Origin: Pseudoneurospora amorphoporcata
Taxonomy: Eukaryota > Ascomycota > Sordariomycetes > Sordariales > Sordariaceae
NCBI GenBank assembly: GCA_033297205.1
Contig: MU859081.1
Span: forward strand, 1-64,000
Direction: 5' to 3'
DNA: 64,000 bases
Below the pieces are notes generated by a model. It did not search any database and had not been told where the DNA came from. It saw only the letters and a list, made by a program, of their open reading frames with translations. This document shows, one piece after another, positions 1-9,850 of this stretch; the first letter of the stretch is position 1; each line of letters begins with the position of its first letter. The position numbers were made by a program, and so were the translations under genes.

Positions 1-1482
1 TTCCCGTCTTATGTACCTATGCCACGCCGTCGTCGCAGGCACGACTTATTATCTAGTATTGGTAGAACGTAGTCGAAAAATTCATCATCATCATCGTCTT
101 CGATTACGATTGTAGCGGTATTAGTAGACGGCCCGGCGGCGGCGGCGGTCTCCGGGTCCATAGTAGTATCTCCGTCCTTATTAATTACGGTGTTTAAGGA
201 TGCGTCGCTAGTTGTAACGGGGGCCGTCTCGGTCTTTCCGGTTGGGGATCCGGTTACTCCGTTGTCTACCCGAGATGCTTTAACGGCGTCTCTGTATGCA
301 GCTCTGCCGGCCTTTTTAGCTCCGGCGCGTTATTCGGTAGTAAGTTTCTTAACGTTTCCGTCTTTAACCTTGGGGAAGACGGGGCAATCTGAATGTCCTG
401 GCTGGAAGGGGCCAAGGCAATTGGGGCACTGGGGGATAGGTTTGCAAACTTCCTTATAGGAGGCCTTGGGTGTACCACAACGGGCACAAATTAAAGCAAA
501 GGTACACTTTATAGTATAATAGTAGCCGAAACACCGTTCGCATATATGTATACGGGGGTTGCGTTCCATCAACCGGGCCGGTTCCGAGCCGAAGATCCGG
601 AAGGGGGTAGTCTTCTTCCGGAGGACAATAATATAATCACCGTCCTTTTTTCCTTTAAGAATCTTAGCCTCCTATTTTGTAGCGGCTTGGACTTCTTAGG
701 CGATGAAAGGTTCCGTAGAACGGGCGCCGTTGTAGGCGTAGAATACCGGCGGAACGCCAGTGAGGTAGTATGTGACCGTCTCGATCTCCGGTTCGATAAC
801 GCACTGGGGGACCTCCTTACTAAGGTCCACAAGGAGTTGCCGTTGGTCCGATTTAACGGTTTCAATACAGAACCCTAATTAAACGGGGTAAAACTCGTTT
901 AATCTAGTGGCGAGGAAACTTCACTTCCTCAGTAATATAGGAGATAATTCCTTCGAGCGTCGCTTTCCGAAGTTCTGCGTCTAGTGCGAGTCTAAGGAAG
1001 GTCCTGCAGCTCTCTTTGTGGGCGGGGGTAGTAGTGTGGGTGTGGTTGGTAGCGGGAGTCGGGCCGGTAGTCTTAGCCTTCCTATTGTTTTTTGATTTGA
1101 CCTCCTACTAGGCAGTCTATTTCGTAGCGGCCTTAGCGGGCGCTTGTGTCTCCTTTTGTTTAGCCGGAATAAAGCTAGTATAAAGGGTAAATAAGAATGT
1201 GTCCGGGGTAGTTAATATGACGGGTAGGGTCGGGTCTTTCCGGTGGTGCTTAGCCGAGGGTCCGGAGGCATCAACCTGGAAGAAAGAGGAGAGGAGGGCA
1301 TTGAGCTCCTCCCTGAAGGGGGCTGCCGCCCTCTTTTGGGCGGGTGTTTTGAGGCCTCTGTGAGCTTCGTCAATAGCCTTGATAGTAATCTCCGCGACCT
1401 CAAGTCGCGCCTGGAGTCTCTCGACGAGCTCCTCATTTGCTTTGCGTATTGTGGCGACGATGTCGACCTTGAAGGGCGCCAT
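1..1482 (-). pseudogene. Decayed LINE (Tad1-like) retrotransposon ORF1/gag remnant, cut by the window edge
   Basis: Reading on the minus strand, an ATG at 1482 opens a 121-residue fragment (to 1117) rich in charged helical residues, as in the N-terminal part of LINE ORF1 proteins. Further downstream, at 572-330, is a cysteine-rich segment with CxRC, CARCG and CPNC...HSDCP groups. That is the zinc-knuckle arrangement typical of gag-like ORF1 of fungal Tad1-type LINEs. The pieces lie in different frames with stops between them, so the gene is broken. TA dinucleotides are abundant and CA and TG scarce, which fits repeat-induced point mutation. The reverse-transcriptase ORF2, if present, would lie beyond position 1. 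Assignment to the Tad1 clade is inference; the zinc knuckles are seen directly. Confidence 0.6.
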
Positions 1483-1750
1483 CGTGTCGAGCTGAGCGCG
1501 CGCGCGCGCGTGCGCTGGTGGTGGAATGGCGACTGCTCAGGTTACCCAGACCTGAGAGGGTTAACTCTCGAATGCTCGTCTCTGATTGGCCGAAGCCGTC
1601 TCTGAAAGATAATGTTCGGGAGAAGGTATGTAGAGATAGAAGATTGGCTTGTAGTACAGAGCCAAGAGGTCGAGAATCGATCGTGACTTGGAAGCGCGAA
1701 TTGATAGGCTGTATCCGGGTATTCTTGTTTCCCGGGCTTATAACCTGTTT
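1483..1750. other. Possible 5' flank/UTR of the LINE remnant
   Basis: No gene is seen. An alternating GC run (about 1497-1512) sits just before the minus-strand ATG at 1482. The stretch ends where the copia-like internal repeat begins. Confidence 0.3.
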
Positions 1751-2013
1751 GCTGCAATGCCCTAACTAGCCTATGATGATAGTACTAGTATAGGGATGCT
1801 ACAGTGAATTATGCACTTGTAGCTGAACGGAGCGGAAGCGGTGGTACGACAGCAGTGCTGAAGGAAGCAGCGTGATTGCAGATACAATAGGAGTGTTGTA
1901 AAAGAAGTCTTAGAGAGGACTCTGCTCTCAAGACAGATTACAGTGAACGCTGCACTGTGGAAAACAACTTATTATAGTGAACTCTGCACTATAAGAAAAG
2001 ACCGTATTGTATT

Positions 2014-2426
2014 TGTTAACGTGTGGCTAGTACTGTGCCTTGTAACTGCCCTGTACTACCTTGTAGTATAGTAGGCTGGTTACTGAGGAACTTAGTCTTT
2101 ACAGAATGTGTTAGAATAACAGGGCTTGGCCATTGCGTTCTCAGCCTCGCCACCGTTCTTGGCTTCGCCACTATATTCTTGGCTTCGCTAACTTATCCTG
2201 CATTCCTTCTAGATTGATTAGTCATTATGGAATGCATTGGAAACTTACAGATCTAGTTTCTTTCCTTTTATGGCAGAGTGTCCCTACTGACTTACAGCAA
2301 GCTTCTATGCTCTGGAAGCTTCTAGACACTCAGCGTTCATATATATAAAGACCACTCTCCTCTCCTCTAGTTAGTCACTCCTTAAGCAAGCAAGCAAGCA
2401 AGCAAGCAAGGACACTCAAGCAATAC
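2014..2426 (+). repeat. Copia-type LTR, plus orientation
   Basis: It starts TGTTAACG and carries a TATA box (ATATATATAAAG, 2339-2350) about 75 bp before its end, then a C/T-rich stretch and a run of AAGC units (about 2383-2409). These are normal LTR parts: promoter, leader and terminal repeat. The middle (about 2145-2190) has three imperfect copies of a TTCTTGGCTTCGCCA-like unit that the inverted copy lacks. The ends are approximate because the flanks are themselves repeated. Confidence 0.6.
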
Positions 2427-2705
2427 AATACGGTCTTTTCTTATAGTGCAGAGTTCACTATAATAAGTTGTTTTCCACAGTGCAGAGTTCAGTGTAATCT
2501 TCTGTCTTGAGAGCAGAGTCCTCTCTAAGACCTCTTTTACAACACTCTTATTGTATCTGCAACTTCGCTGCAACTACGCTGCTTCCTTCAGCACTGCTGT
2601 CGTACCACCGCTTCCGCTCCGCTTAGCTACAAGTGCATAGTTCACTGTAGCATCCCTATACTAGTACTATCATCATAGGCTAGTTAGGGCATTGCAGCAA
2701 ACAGT

Positions 2706-3096
2706 ATTGCTTGAGTGTCCTTGCTTGCTTGCTTTCTTGCTTGCTTAAGGAGTGAATAACTAACAGAGAGGAGAGGTCTTTATATACATAAATGCTGAGT
2801 GCCTGGAAGCTTCTAGAGTGTAGAAGTGCTTGTAAGAGTACTATACCATGAAAGGAAAGAGTTGAATCTATGAGCTTCTGTTGCATTCTATAATGATAAA
2901 TCAATCTAGGGAGAATGCTGAACAGGTTCGAGAATCCAGAACGCAGTAGTGAAACCTCTGTGTTCTAGTAGATTCTGTGGGGGCTGAGTTGACTGATTCC
3001 ATGACGTAGAAGGAATAGTGTCCTCAGCAATCAGCCTTCTATATTACAAGGTAGTACAAGGCAGTTACAAGGCACAGTACTAGCTACACGTTAACA
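2706..3096 (-). repeat. Copia-type LTR, minus orientation
   Basis: Read on the minus strand it begins TGTTAACGTG at 3096 and matches the plus-strand LTR at 2014-2426 over both ends, including a TATA-like TATATAAAG and the AAGC microsatellite. The middles differ by an insertion/deletion. It is followed on the minus strand by the internal segment 2705-2427. Confidence 0.6.
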
Positions 3097-3348
3097 CATA
3101 GTAAGCAGACGATAAAAGCGGCGAGAAAGGCCGTTTGAGGTCACCATAGCAACGAAACGGTGCAGGTTTAGAGGAAAGTGAAGTTAGAAGGCGTTTAACT
3201 GAATAACAGCTCTTCACAATAAACTGTGTGGACTCGCGAAGCAACATACCTGTGCCTAGAGACACCCTGTGCACAAGAAGCAGTAAGCATGATAGCTTAT
3301 CTGAGAACTATGGGACGAGATGGCATATTTCCTAGAGAGATTCACCTG

Positions 3349-3879
3349 CTAAAGTTTGCTTAGATGGGTATCTACCATGATACGCTGGAGCCCATCGCGA
3401 ACATGCTGGCGTATGCCATGGACACTCGGCCTGCCAGTTTCTCGATCAACCCAGACCTGAACGAACTCGCCGACTGACCTAACCTGGTCGACGCCCTTCT
3501 CAAAGAGGGCAATCTCATAGGTGACACTGGAGTTGCCCATCTTGTTAACGCGCAGGCCAAGCTCAGCACAGGCAGGGAACGAAATGGAGGCGAAGTAATC
3601 GTTGTGGCTATGGACAACCATGCCATATTGGGGAGACGAATCGGGCTTGAGACCACAAAATTCGAAGAGATAGCTGTTAATGACGGAATCGTAAAGGAAA
3701 TTGTAAATAGCATTGTTCATATGTTGGTACATGTCGTTGTCACTCCTGTGGTAGTATGTTAGCACTGGATGGATCGGAGCTTTGTATGAGATAGCAACAA
3801 CTTACCATCGTGTGCGATATTCAAGAAAGTAGGGGTAATCGGCCCTTATACGGGTTTTCAATTGGTCGTAAGCGCCCAT
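3349..3879 (-). CDS. Hot-dog fold acyl-CoA thioesterase, probably 5'-incomplete
   Basis: Two exons: 3879-3806 and 3745-3349, with a 60-nt GT-AG intron, giving 156 residues. The segment LEYRTRWSDNDMYQHMNN and its continuation are typical of 4-hydroxybenzoyl-CoA thioesterase-like (YbgC/FcbC type) hot-dog enzymes, which hydrolyse acyl-CoA; the Asp in SDND is the expected catalytic region. The in-frame sequence upstream of the ATG stays open back to about 4010 and reads like the mitochondrial presequence seen in fungal homologues (KYAAS...), but it has no ATG. The true start may therefore lie on an undetected upstream exon, or the gene may have lost its 5' end. The gene lies only 250 bp from the copia LTR, so damage by the transposon is possible. 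The domain call is firm and the start is weak. Confidence 0.7.
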
Positions 3880-4964
3880 GGTGTAATTGTAGCTTGCCTG
3901 GATGCTGGCAGCGTACTTCGAGCGGACGTGAGTAAGGGATGAGGTTGACGAGTGAAGGTTAGATGGATGAACTCGAATTTTGAGAAGCTCAAGTGAGGAC
4001 GGAGGCGGGTAGTTTCACTACCCCAAACTATATGTTACCGAGGCTCCTACATGAGCGTCGCTATCTAGGTCCCAAAAACTAACCCGTTTCGGAAGTTCCA
4101 CAGACCTCTTTTCTTCTTCAGTTACATTCCGCCCGCAAACGTTCTCTGTAACGCAGAACACGGGAATTCACCCAAAAAGCCCCCTTTTTGGGCCAGCTGA
4201 GTTGCGAAAAGGAGTTTTCCGGCAATTGCTGACCATTTGGTAAAAGAGCTTCTGCAATCTTGTTGATAAAAGGCTCAAAAAGTTGGATATACTGTGTGTT
4301 GTGAGACTCGATTCAGAAACGCAAGGATGGCTACAAACGGGTAGGCGTGCTCGCGTGCCAGGTACATAGTCACCAACGTCAACTCAACACATCGGCCAGT
4401 GGGTACCCACGTTATGTATGTGTAATGTAGGTACCATAACCGTACCGTTACATTACGTGCGTACTAGCAAATACCCCGATAGTGTAATAGAGGCGCCAAC
4501 CGCTGCTGTGTACTTATTTGGTAAGGCGTATGGCGGGTAATAGGGCATTGAGGAATGGAACCTTCAGCCCCGCCAGAGAAGAGCCGATACTGTTAAAGCC
4601 AAGCGGGGGCGTTCCGTACATGTGCTAACATTCTTGGGCAGCCGGTTGCACCTAACCGGGTAGGTATTGTACCGCTGTTAGGTATACGGTACGACAGTGT
4701 AAGCACGTCCATCGTCTTAAGATTTATCTTGGGTCCGCCGCCAAACTGGAACTAGCTATCTACAACACAGCACATTGTCACGTCTCGTTCATTTCGTTCC
4801 CGACTGGAGATCCAGCCCTCGTCCTCCCTCTGCAGTTTCGTCTCACGACAAGCAAGCAAGCCATCTCCAACCTGGCTTCCTGTCGCTCCACGGCTGCTGC
4901 ACTGCTCGTGCCATTCGCATCACTAGCATCGCTGGCACGGTTGCTCCCAGGCACGAGACGGAAC
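3880..4964. other. Intergenic region, no gene recognised
   Basis: It contains the open but ATG-less upstream extension of the thioesterase (to about 4010, minus strand) and then the promoter side of the divergent pseudouridine synthase gene. No further coding or repeat signal was recognised. Confidence 0.4.
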
Positions 4965-6386
4965 ATGGCGGCCACAGTCGCGACAAGCCTCGTCACGGAC
5001 AACGGAACACCCTCCCTTAGCCCCGATCCCGCGCCGGCTGTTGGAGAGACGGATGCGGCGACCATTTCTCCGGCCGCTGAACCTCCGGCTGTCGCCATCA
5101 CTCCCTGTGATCCCTGGCCCCGGCCCTACTATATCGAAGATGGCCTTCGCCGCGTCGTGCCGTACCATTACACCTACAACACGTGGTGCAAGGAGCGTTG
5201 GCGTGGTCGCAAGCTGATGGAAATTTTTGAGGTGGAGTTCCGGGACCGGCCTGCCGAGTATTACCGTACTGCCGTTGAGACCGGCTTGGTTGTCGTCAAT
5301 GGCAAGGCTGTCGGCCCCGACTATGTTCTCAAGAATGGTGACCTCATCTCCCATACCACCCACCGTCACGAGCCTCCCACCACAGCCGAGCCCATTGGCG
5401 TAATTCACGAAGACAATGACCTGATTGTCATCAACAAGCCGTCCGGTGTCCCCGTCCACCCCGCTGGCCGCTACAACTACAATTCTGTCGTTGAGATCAT
5501 TAAGTCCGAGAGGGGGCCTGATTTCCTACCCCGTCCCTGCAACAGACTCGACCGGCTCACCAGCGGCATCATGTTTCTTGCCAAGAACCAGCGCGCGGCC
5601 GAACGCCTCGTTGCCCAGATCTCTCAGCGCAGTGTCCGCAAGGAGTACATCGCCAGGGTTGTTGGCAGGTTTCCCGATGGCGAAGTGGTTTGCGATCAGC
5701 CCATCCTTCAGATTTCCCCCAAACTAACCCTCAACCGTGTGCGTGCCAACGGCAAGGCGGCACGAACCGTTTTCAAGCGCCTGGCCTATTATCCTCCCCT
5801 TGGCCCGCCTGCCAAGGGTCAGGCCGAACAATCGGCTATGCCGGACGCAGAGCAAACGGCGCAGAGGAGGGGTGAAGGCGAAGGATATTCCATTGTCCGC
5901 TGCCTTCCCGTTACCGGAAGGACCCATCAGATCCGGGTTCATCTTCAATTCTTAGGTCACCCCATCGAGAACGACCCAATCTATGCCAACCAAAAGGTCT
6001 GGGGGTTCGACCTTGGCCGTAACGATGCCGACGCAGCTCGGAACAGTGACGAGGATATCATTTCCCGCCTCTCCCGGATGGGCAAGGAAGACGTTGCTGA
6101 TGCGGTTGCCTATTATGACGAGATGGTGGACACCTACCATAAGAAGAAGGCCGAGAAGATGTCCGGTCAACTCTGTGACGTCTGCCAGACACCACTCTAT
6201 ACGGACCCTGGCGAGCAAGAGCTTTCGCTCTGGCTTCACAGTCTCAGATACGAGGATGCTGACGGAGCATGGAGCTACAAGAGCCCTTTACCTGGCTGGG
6301 CATTACCTCCGAGTGGCATGACTGGGCCGACACAGGTAGGCGGAATGGAGGATCTTGTAAGCGCTGTCGAGGCAAGCTCAACATGA
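4965..6386 (+). CDS. PUS9: tRNA pseudouridine synthase, RluA family (Pus9-like)
   Basis: Single exon, 473 residues. The first in-frame ATG is at 4965; the frame is open upstream but only from a GTG. Order: low-complexity N-terminus, the Rib2/Pus9-type PYYIEDGLRRVVPYHYTYNT segment (about 47-66), an S4-like RNA-binding segment (about 103-127, VVVNGKAVGPDYVLKNGDLI), then the RluA catalytic domain with IVINKPSGVPVHP and the active-site motif NRLDRLTSG (Asp196 is the catalytic Asp). A GRTHQIRVHLQFLGHPI motif closes the catalytic core. The C-terminus has a CDVCQTPL CxxC pair. The family converts U32 of cytosolic or mitochondrial tRNAs to pseudouridine. Fungal Rib2 shares this domain but carries a deaminase part that is absent here, so Pus9/Pus8 is preferred. 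Confidence 0.9.
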   Translation: MAATVATSLVTDNGTPSLSPDPAPAVGETDAATISPAAEPPAVAITPCDPWPRPYYIEDGLRRVVPYHYTYNTWCKERWRGRKLMEIFEVEFRDRPAEYYRTAVETGLVVVNGKAVGPDYVLKNGDLISHTTHRHEPPTTAEPIGVIHEDNDLIVINKPSGVPVHPAGRYNYNSVVEIIKSERGPDFLPRPCNRLDRLTSGIMFLAKNQRAAERLVAQISQRSVRKEYIARVVGRFPDGEVVCDQPILQISPKLTLNRVRANGKAARTVFKRLAYYPPLGPPAKGQAEQSAMPDAEQTAQRRGEGEGYSIVRCLPVTGRTHQIRVHLQFLGHPIENDPIYANQKVWGFDLGRNDADAARNSDEDIISRLSRMGKEDVADAVAYYDEMVDTYHKKKAEKMSGQLCDVCQTPLYTDPGEQELSLWLHSLRYEDADGAWSYKSPLPGWALPPSGMTGPTQVGGMEDLVSAVEASST

Positions 6387-8835
6387 GGAAAACCCGCGGA
6401 GGATGTTGATAACCTGGACAATGTGCCCTTGACTCGCCCCCCTCGGGACAGTTACCTCTGGGTGCACTCTTGAGGAAATAATCAGGCAAACCGCCAAGTC
6501 GTGGCTTGGGAGACTCGTTGGCCCACTCACTGTGAGGTTATGCCTCGTCCGAGACTCTGGGTAAGGACCAACAAGTTCACGAGCACTAAAGACGACCTAT
6601 TGCAGATTCTCACAATCATCTTTCCACCGTGATCTCCATGCTGGTGGAGACAACGAGGTCAAGGAAGTGTTTCAGAAGGTATGCTTGATGCGCGCGGGGA
6701 CCCCAGATGCCATTCACACCTGTCTTCCACTACCGGTGATCTTCGCATGGTCCTAACCGCGTGTGGCAGATCAATGATATAGCAATGCGTGGGGTCGTTC
6801 CGGGTGCGCCTAGGTCTAATCGGTGCCTGTTTGTTCTGCGCTTGTAACTGGGCGCAGACGCTACGTAGCTTAGTACGTCTCAACTACATTCACGGCGCGC
6901 AAACTCTTCTCGACGCGCTACCATGTTATTTCCTGAAGGCGTATCGGCTGTCCCACGTCCACCCGCCTCCGACAGACATGCTCAACCGTCTTAACTGGTA
7001 GCTCCCAAGTCTCGAAACGTATCCCATCGGATGACGGACAGGACGCTCTGAGGGTGCGTGACCCTCTTCCCACTCCTTGCACGCATTCGCCTCGCCGCTT
7101 TTAGGAGATATCGGCTCGGGCTTCGGTCTTTGGGTGGTCCATGCTAGTCTGGTCCTTCAACCCACTAACGTATAAGGGACGCAAGGTTTGAGAAGTGGAG
7201 AAAATTTTCGAGGCACTGTGTTTCAAGCCTCCACTCATAGTCCTAGCTGCAGACGTCCGTTGTAGCGCGCCAAGCGTGCGTTCGGTGGCAGACATTGCAC
7301 AACCATTCTACACTAGTGTATGTTCTGAAATACAGAATGATTATCACCCAGACGGGCAAGGCGGAAGATACAAGTGCATCCAAGTACTGTAGTTATTTGG
7401 ATTCGTTTCACCGCTCTTGTGGTCTTTCTTTCTCTGATGTCTTTGGTTGGTTCCATGGGGCATCAGATCCCTTGTCGTTATTTCTCGTGCTGTGCCGTGC
7501 GACCGCTTGGAGACTGCCTGGACGACGTAGCTGTACTGTCAGGCCGTCAAGCTTGCCAGTGTTAAGTTTGTGTAGTGCACGCGGTATAGATTTCGCAGAT
7601 ATTCCGAGCTACGCGCACAGCACCGACTTGGATTTTCAAGACGTGTCAGACGCTAGGTCGGTACTGGGGCGTGCTACGCAAGGCTTTTGGCCTAAATAGC
7701 GCGAAAGTCTAAAATTTGGGCCTCAAGTGGAGTGGACCCGTCAGTCGAAAATGTACGTATCCTCGTACTCGAATGCTACAAGGGCTTGGCAAAGGTAAAC
7801 TTTTAATGCTGCTCACAGTATGTGAGGTTACTAATATCTAGACTTAATAATCCTCGTTCCTTCACTCGTCCCACAATACCCCTCGTGATGAGCTGCCCAT
7901 CATTACAGCAAAGCAACCATCACAGGCTGAAAGGTGGAAGTACACCGAGTTATACCTGACCTTCGCTATCCCGGCCTGCTGAGCGCAAATCAATGGTGTA
8001 GGTCGGCACTCATTGCAGGGGTTTTGCCGTAGTCTCTAACCAGACAAGGGTTAGCGCCGGAGCCTCATACGTATCAACTGCAAAGGGGAGTTGTCAGTTG
8101 GAGTATATAAGGGTGTTATAAGAGACGAAAGAGTTGGAAAGACAGTCAGGGTCATCCATCCTCCCTACCGCGTGCCTGTTCCTGGGCAGAGGCCGCTCAG
8201 GCCCGGGAGAGGAGCACTTCTCGTGCCATTCTGGTCCGAGAGAGGCCGGACTGGCGGAGGAATGTCCGGCCTAGAGCACCGTCCGCCTCGCCCCTGTCAG
8301 CTCGTCCGTGGCCCGAATCCCAATGTCTAGTCCCCAATTCTCCGAAACCGACTGGAAGGGGAGGGTGAGGCAAAGGCCCAAGGCATCTGGCGCACAGACT
8401 GGGGCTTCTAGTCCATTTTGGTCTCCCATGATCCCGATCTTTAAGACACCTGGACCACATTCCCCACCTTTGGAAGGGCACCTCAAGAACGGAACTGAAG
8501 TGTGTACATGTAGACCCAGCAAGACCAGGGGTTCCTTCCTATTCACCCTTGTCTCGTTGGCGGAGCCCATCTCTGATCACAGCCTGGACTACGCTTCAAC
8601 GCTGTATTGTTATAAGTGGGCATCCCGCGAGAAACTTCCCTTGGTCCCATCCGTCTACTTGTCCCGGCTTTTATCTAGCATCAAACGGTATTTATTTCCT
8701 TTCATCACTCTAGGCCCAGAGCCAGCAAAACTAGCAAGAACAATCATTTCCGCATTCAAGACAACATCGGTATAGACATACACACAAACGTCATAGTACG
8801 GTCACGTAGATCGACACAACAACCAGCAACTCAAT
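6387..8835. other. Intergenic region without a recognisable gene
   Basis: Several open frames of 60-155 codons exist on both strands, but none shows a known domain, consistent splice phase or codon bias. The last few hundred bases are presumably the promoter and 5' leader of the bZIP gene. Confidence 0.4.
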
Positions 8836-9850
8836 ATGGCTCAGTCTCCTCCTGCTGCCTCGACCGGGGAAAGTAAGCCGGCTACGGTGAAGAGGAAAGG
8901 TGAGAGCCGAATACCACCCTCCCTCGGAACTTCACCGTGAAGCTTTCTGACACTTAGTTTTGTTTGCGGGCACAGGCACGAGAAGCGTCTCTACCCTCAC
9001 GCCTTCACAGCTAGCTAGGAAGCGAGCAAATGATCGGGAAGCGCAACGCGCAATCAGAGCTCGCACCAAAGAGCTCATTGAAAGGCTACAGCGCGAATTA
9101 GAAGAATCGAGGGGAAGGGAGAACCGCGATGGAATGGTTCGTGAACTATTGCAAAAGAACAAGGCATTGGAGCACGAAGTGCGAACATTAAGGGAAGCCC
9201 TTGGCATCGGGAACCGTCCGTTTCCCCAATCTGGTAAGCTAGTTTCCCTCTCCTTTCCGGAATCATGCGGTCATTCATATGGTTTCGATCTTGTCCCAAA
9301 GGCTAACCTCCTGTGAAAGGCTACGAGGTGGATGGACTGCAGACTTCACCATCAAGAGTTTCGGGCCGCGGGGCATCCTTCCCCCAAGGCTCTACGGACT
9401 ATGGTGCCCCGGCAAGCTTTGGATCATCTTACCTCCCTACGCCTGAACCTTGTGAAACATGGCCCCCGGTGGTCCCCGTTTCTTCAGTAACTGTTCCTTC
9501 AGTGGTCTCAAGTCCGTCTTCATCCACGGGGCATCCTGATGAGTACGTGGCTAGCCACGTCCCCACAAGCGTCCCTTCTTCCTTGATGGACTCTTGTGTG
9601 ATGGGCCAAGCTACGGGAATCTCTTGCCTGGACAGCATGAAGGTCAACTACGAGGACATCGAAACCGGTGAGTAGCCCTCTTGGTTTTTATCAACGTCCT
9701 ACGTATACGCCTGTTTACTAACATGGTTTGTTAGAGCGCGGATACTGCCCGACCAGTGTTCCACAGCCACAATCCTCGTATCTCCCCCAGCAGTCCTGGT
9801 CTATGTACCCGACACCAAGCTACTATCCCCCGCAATCGCCTACGGTTTGA
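8836..9850 (+). CDS. bZIP transcription factor
   Basis: Four exons: 8836-8899, 8976-9233, 9320-9667 and 9735-9850, all with GT-AG introns and matching phase, giving 261 residues. The basic region LARKRANDREAQRAIRART starts near residue 34 and runs into a coiled coil (KELIERLQRELEE... LLQKNKALEHEVRTLREAL), which serves for dimerisation. The rest is Ser/Pro/Gln-rich and probably an activation region, ending in a Tyr/Pro/Gln-rich tail. It should act in the nucleus as a DNA-binding dimer. The NDREAQRAIR basic motif is of the type common in fungal bZIP factors of unknown target. The stop at 9848-9850 follows directly from the last splice; internal exon ends are predicted by eye. Confidence 0.85.

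Larger units (their letters stand above)
1751..3096. mobile_element. Interleaved inverted copia-type LTR / internal-domain block
   Basis: Four segments lie in the order A-B-A'-B'. A (about 1751-2012) is repeated in reverse complement as A' (about 2427-2705). B (about 2014-2426) is repeated in reverse complement as B' (about 2706-3096). B and B' both begin TGTTAACGTG and end in an AAGC-microsatellite followed by a CAATAC stretch, as expected of a long terminal repeat of about 400 bp. A is the sequence that follows the LTR in the B'-A' half, so it looks like the internal region of a small retroelement (TRIM-like). No gag or pol coding remains. The copies differ by many point changes and small indels, so the structure is old. 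Confidence 0.65.

Noticed and set aside
2350..2412. CRISPR-like short repeats
   Set aside because: The AAGC units are a plain microsatellite inside an LTR, with no spacers; CRISPR arrays are not expected in a fungal nucleus.
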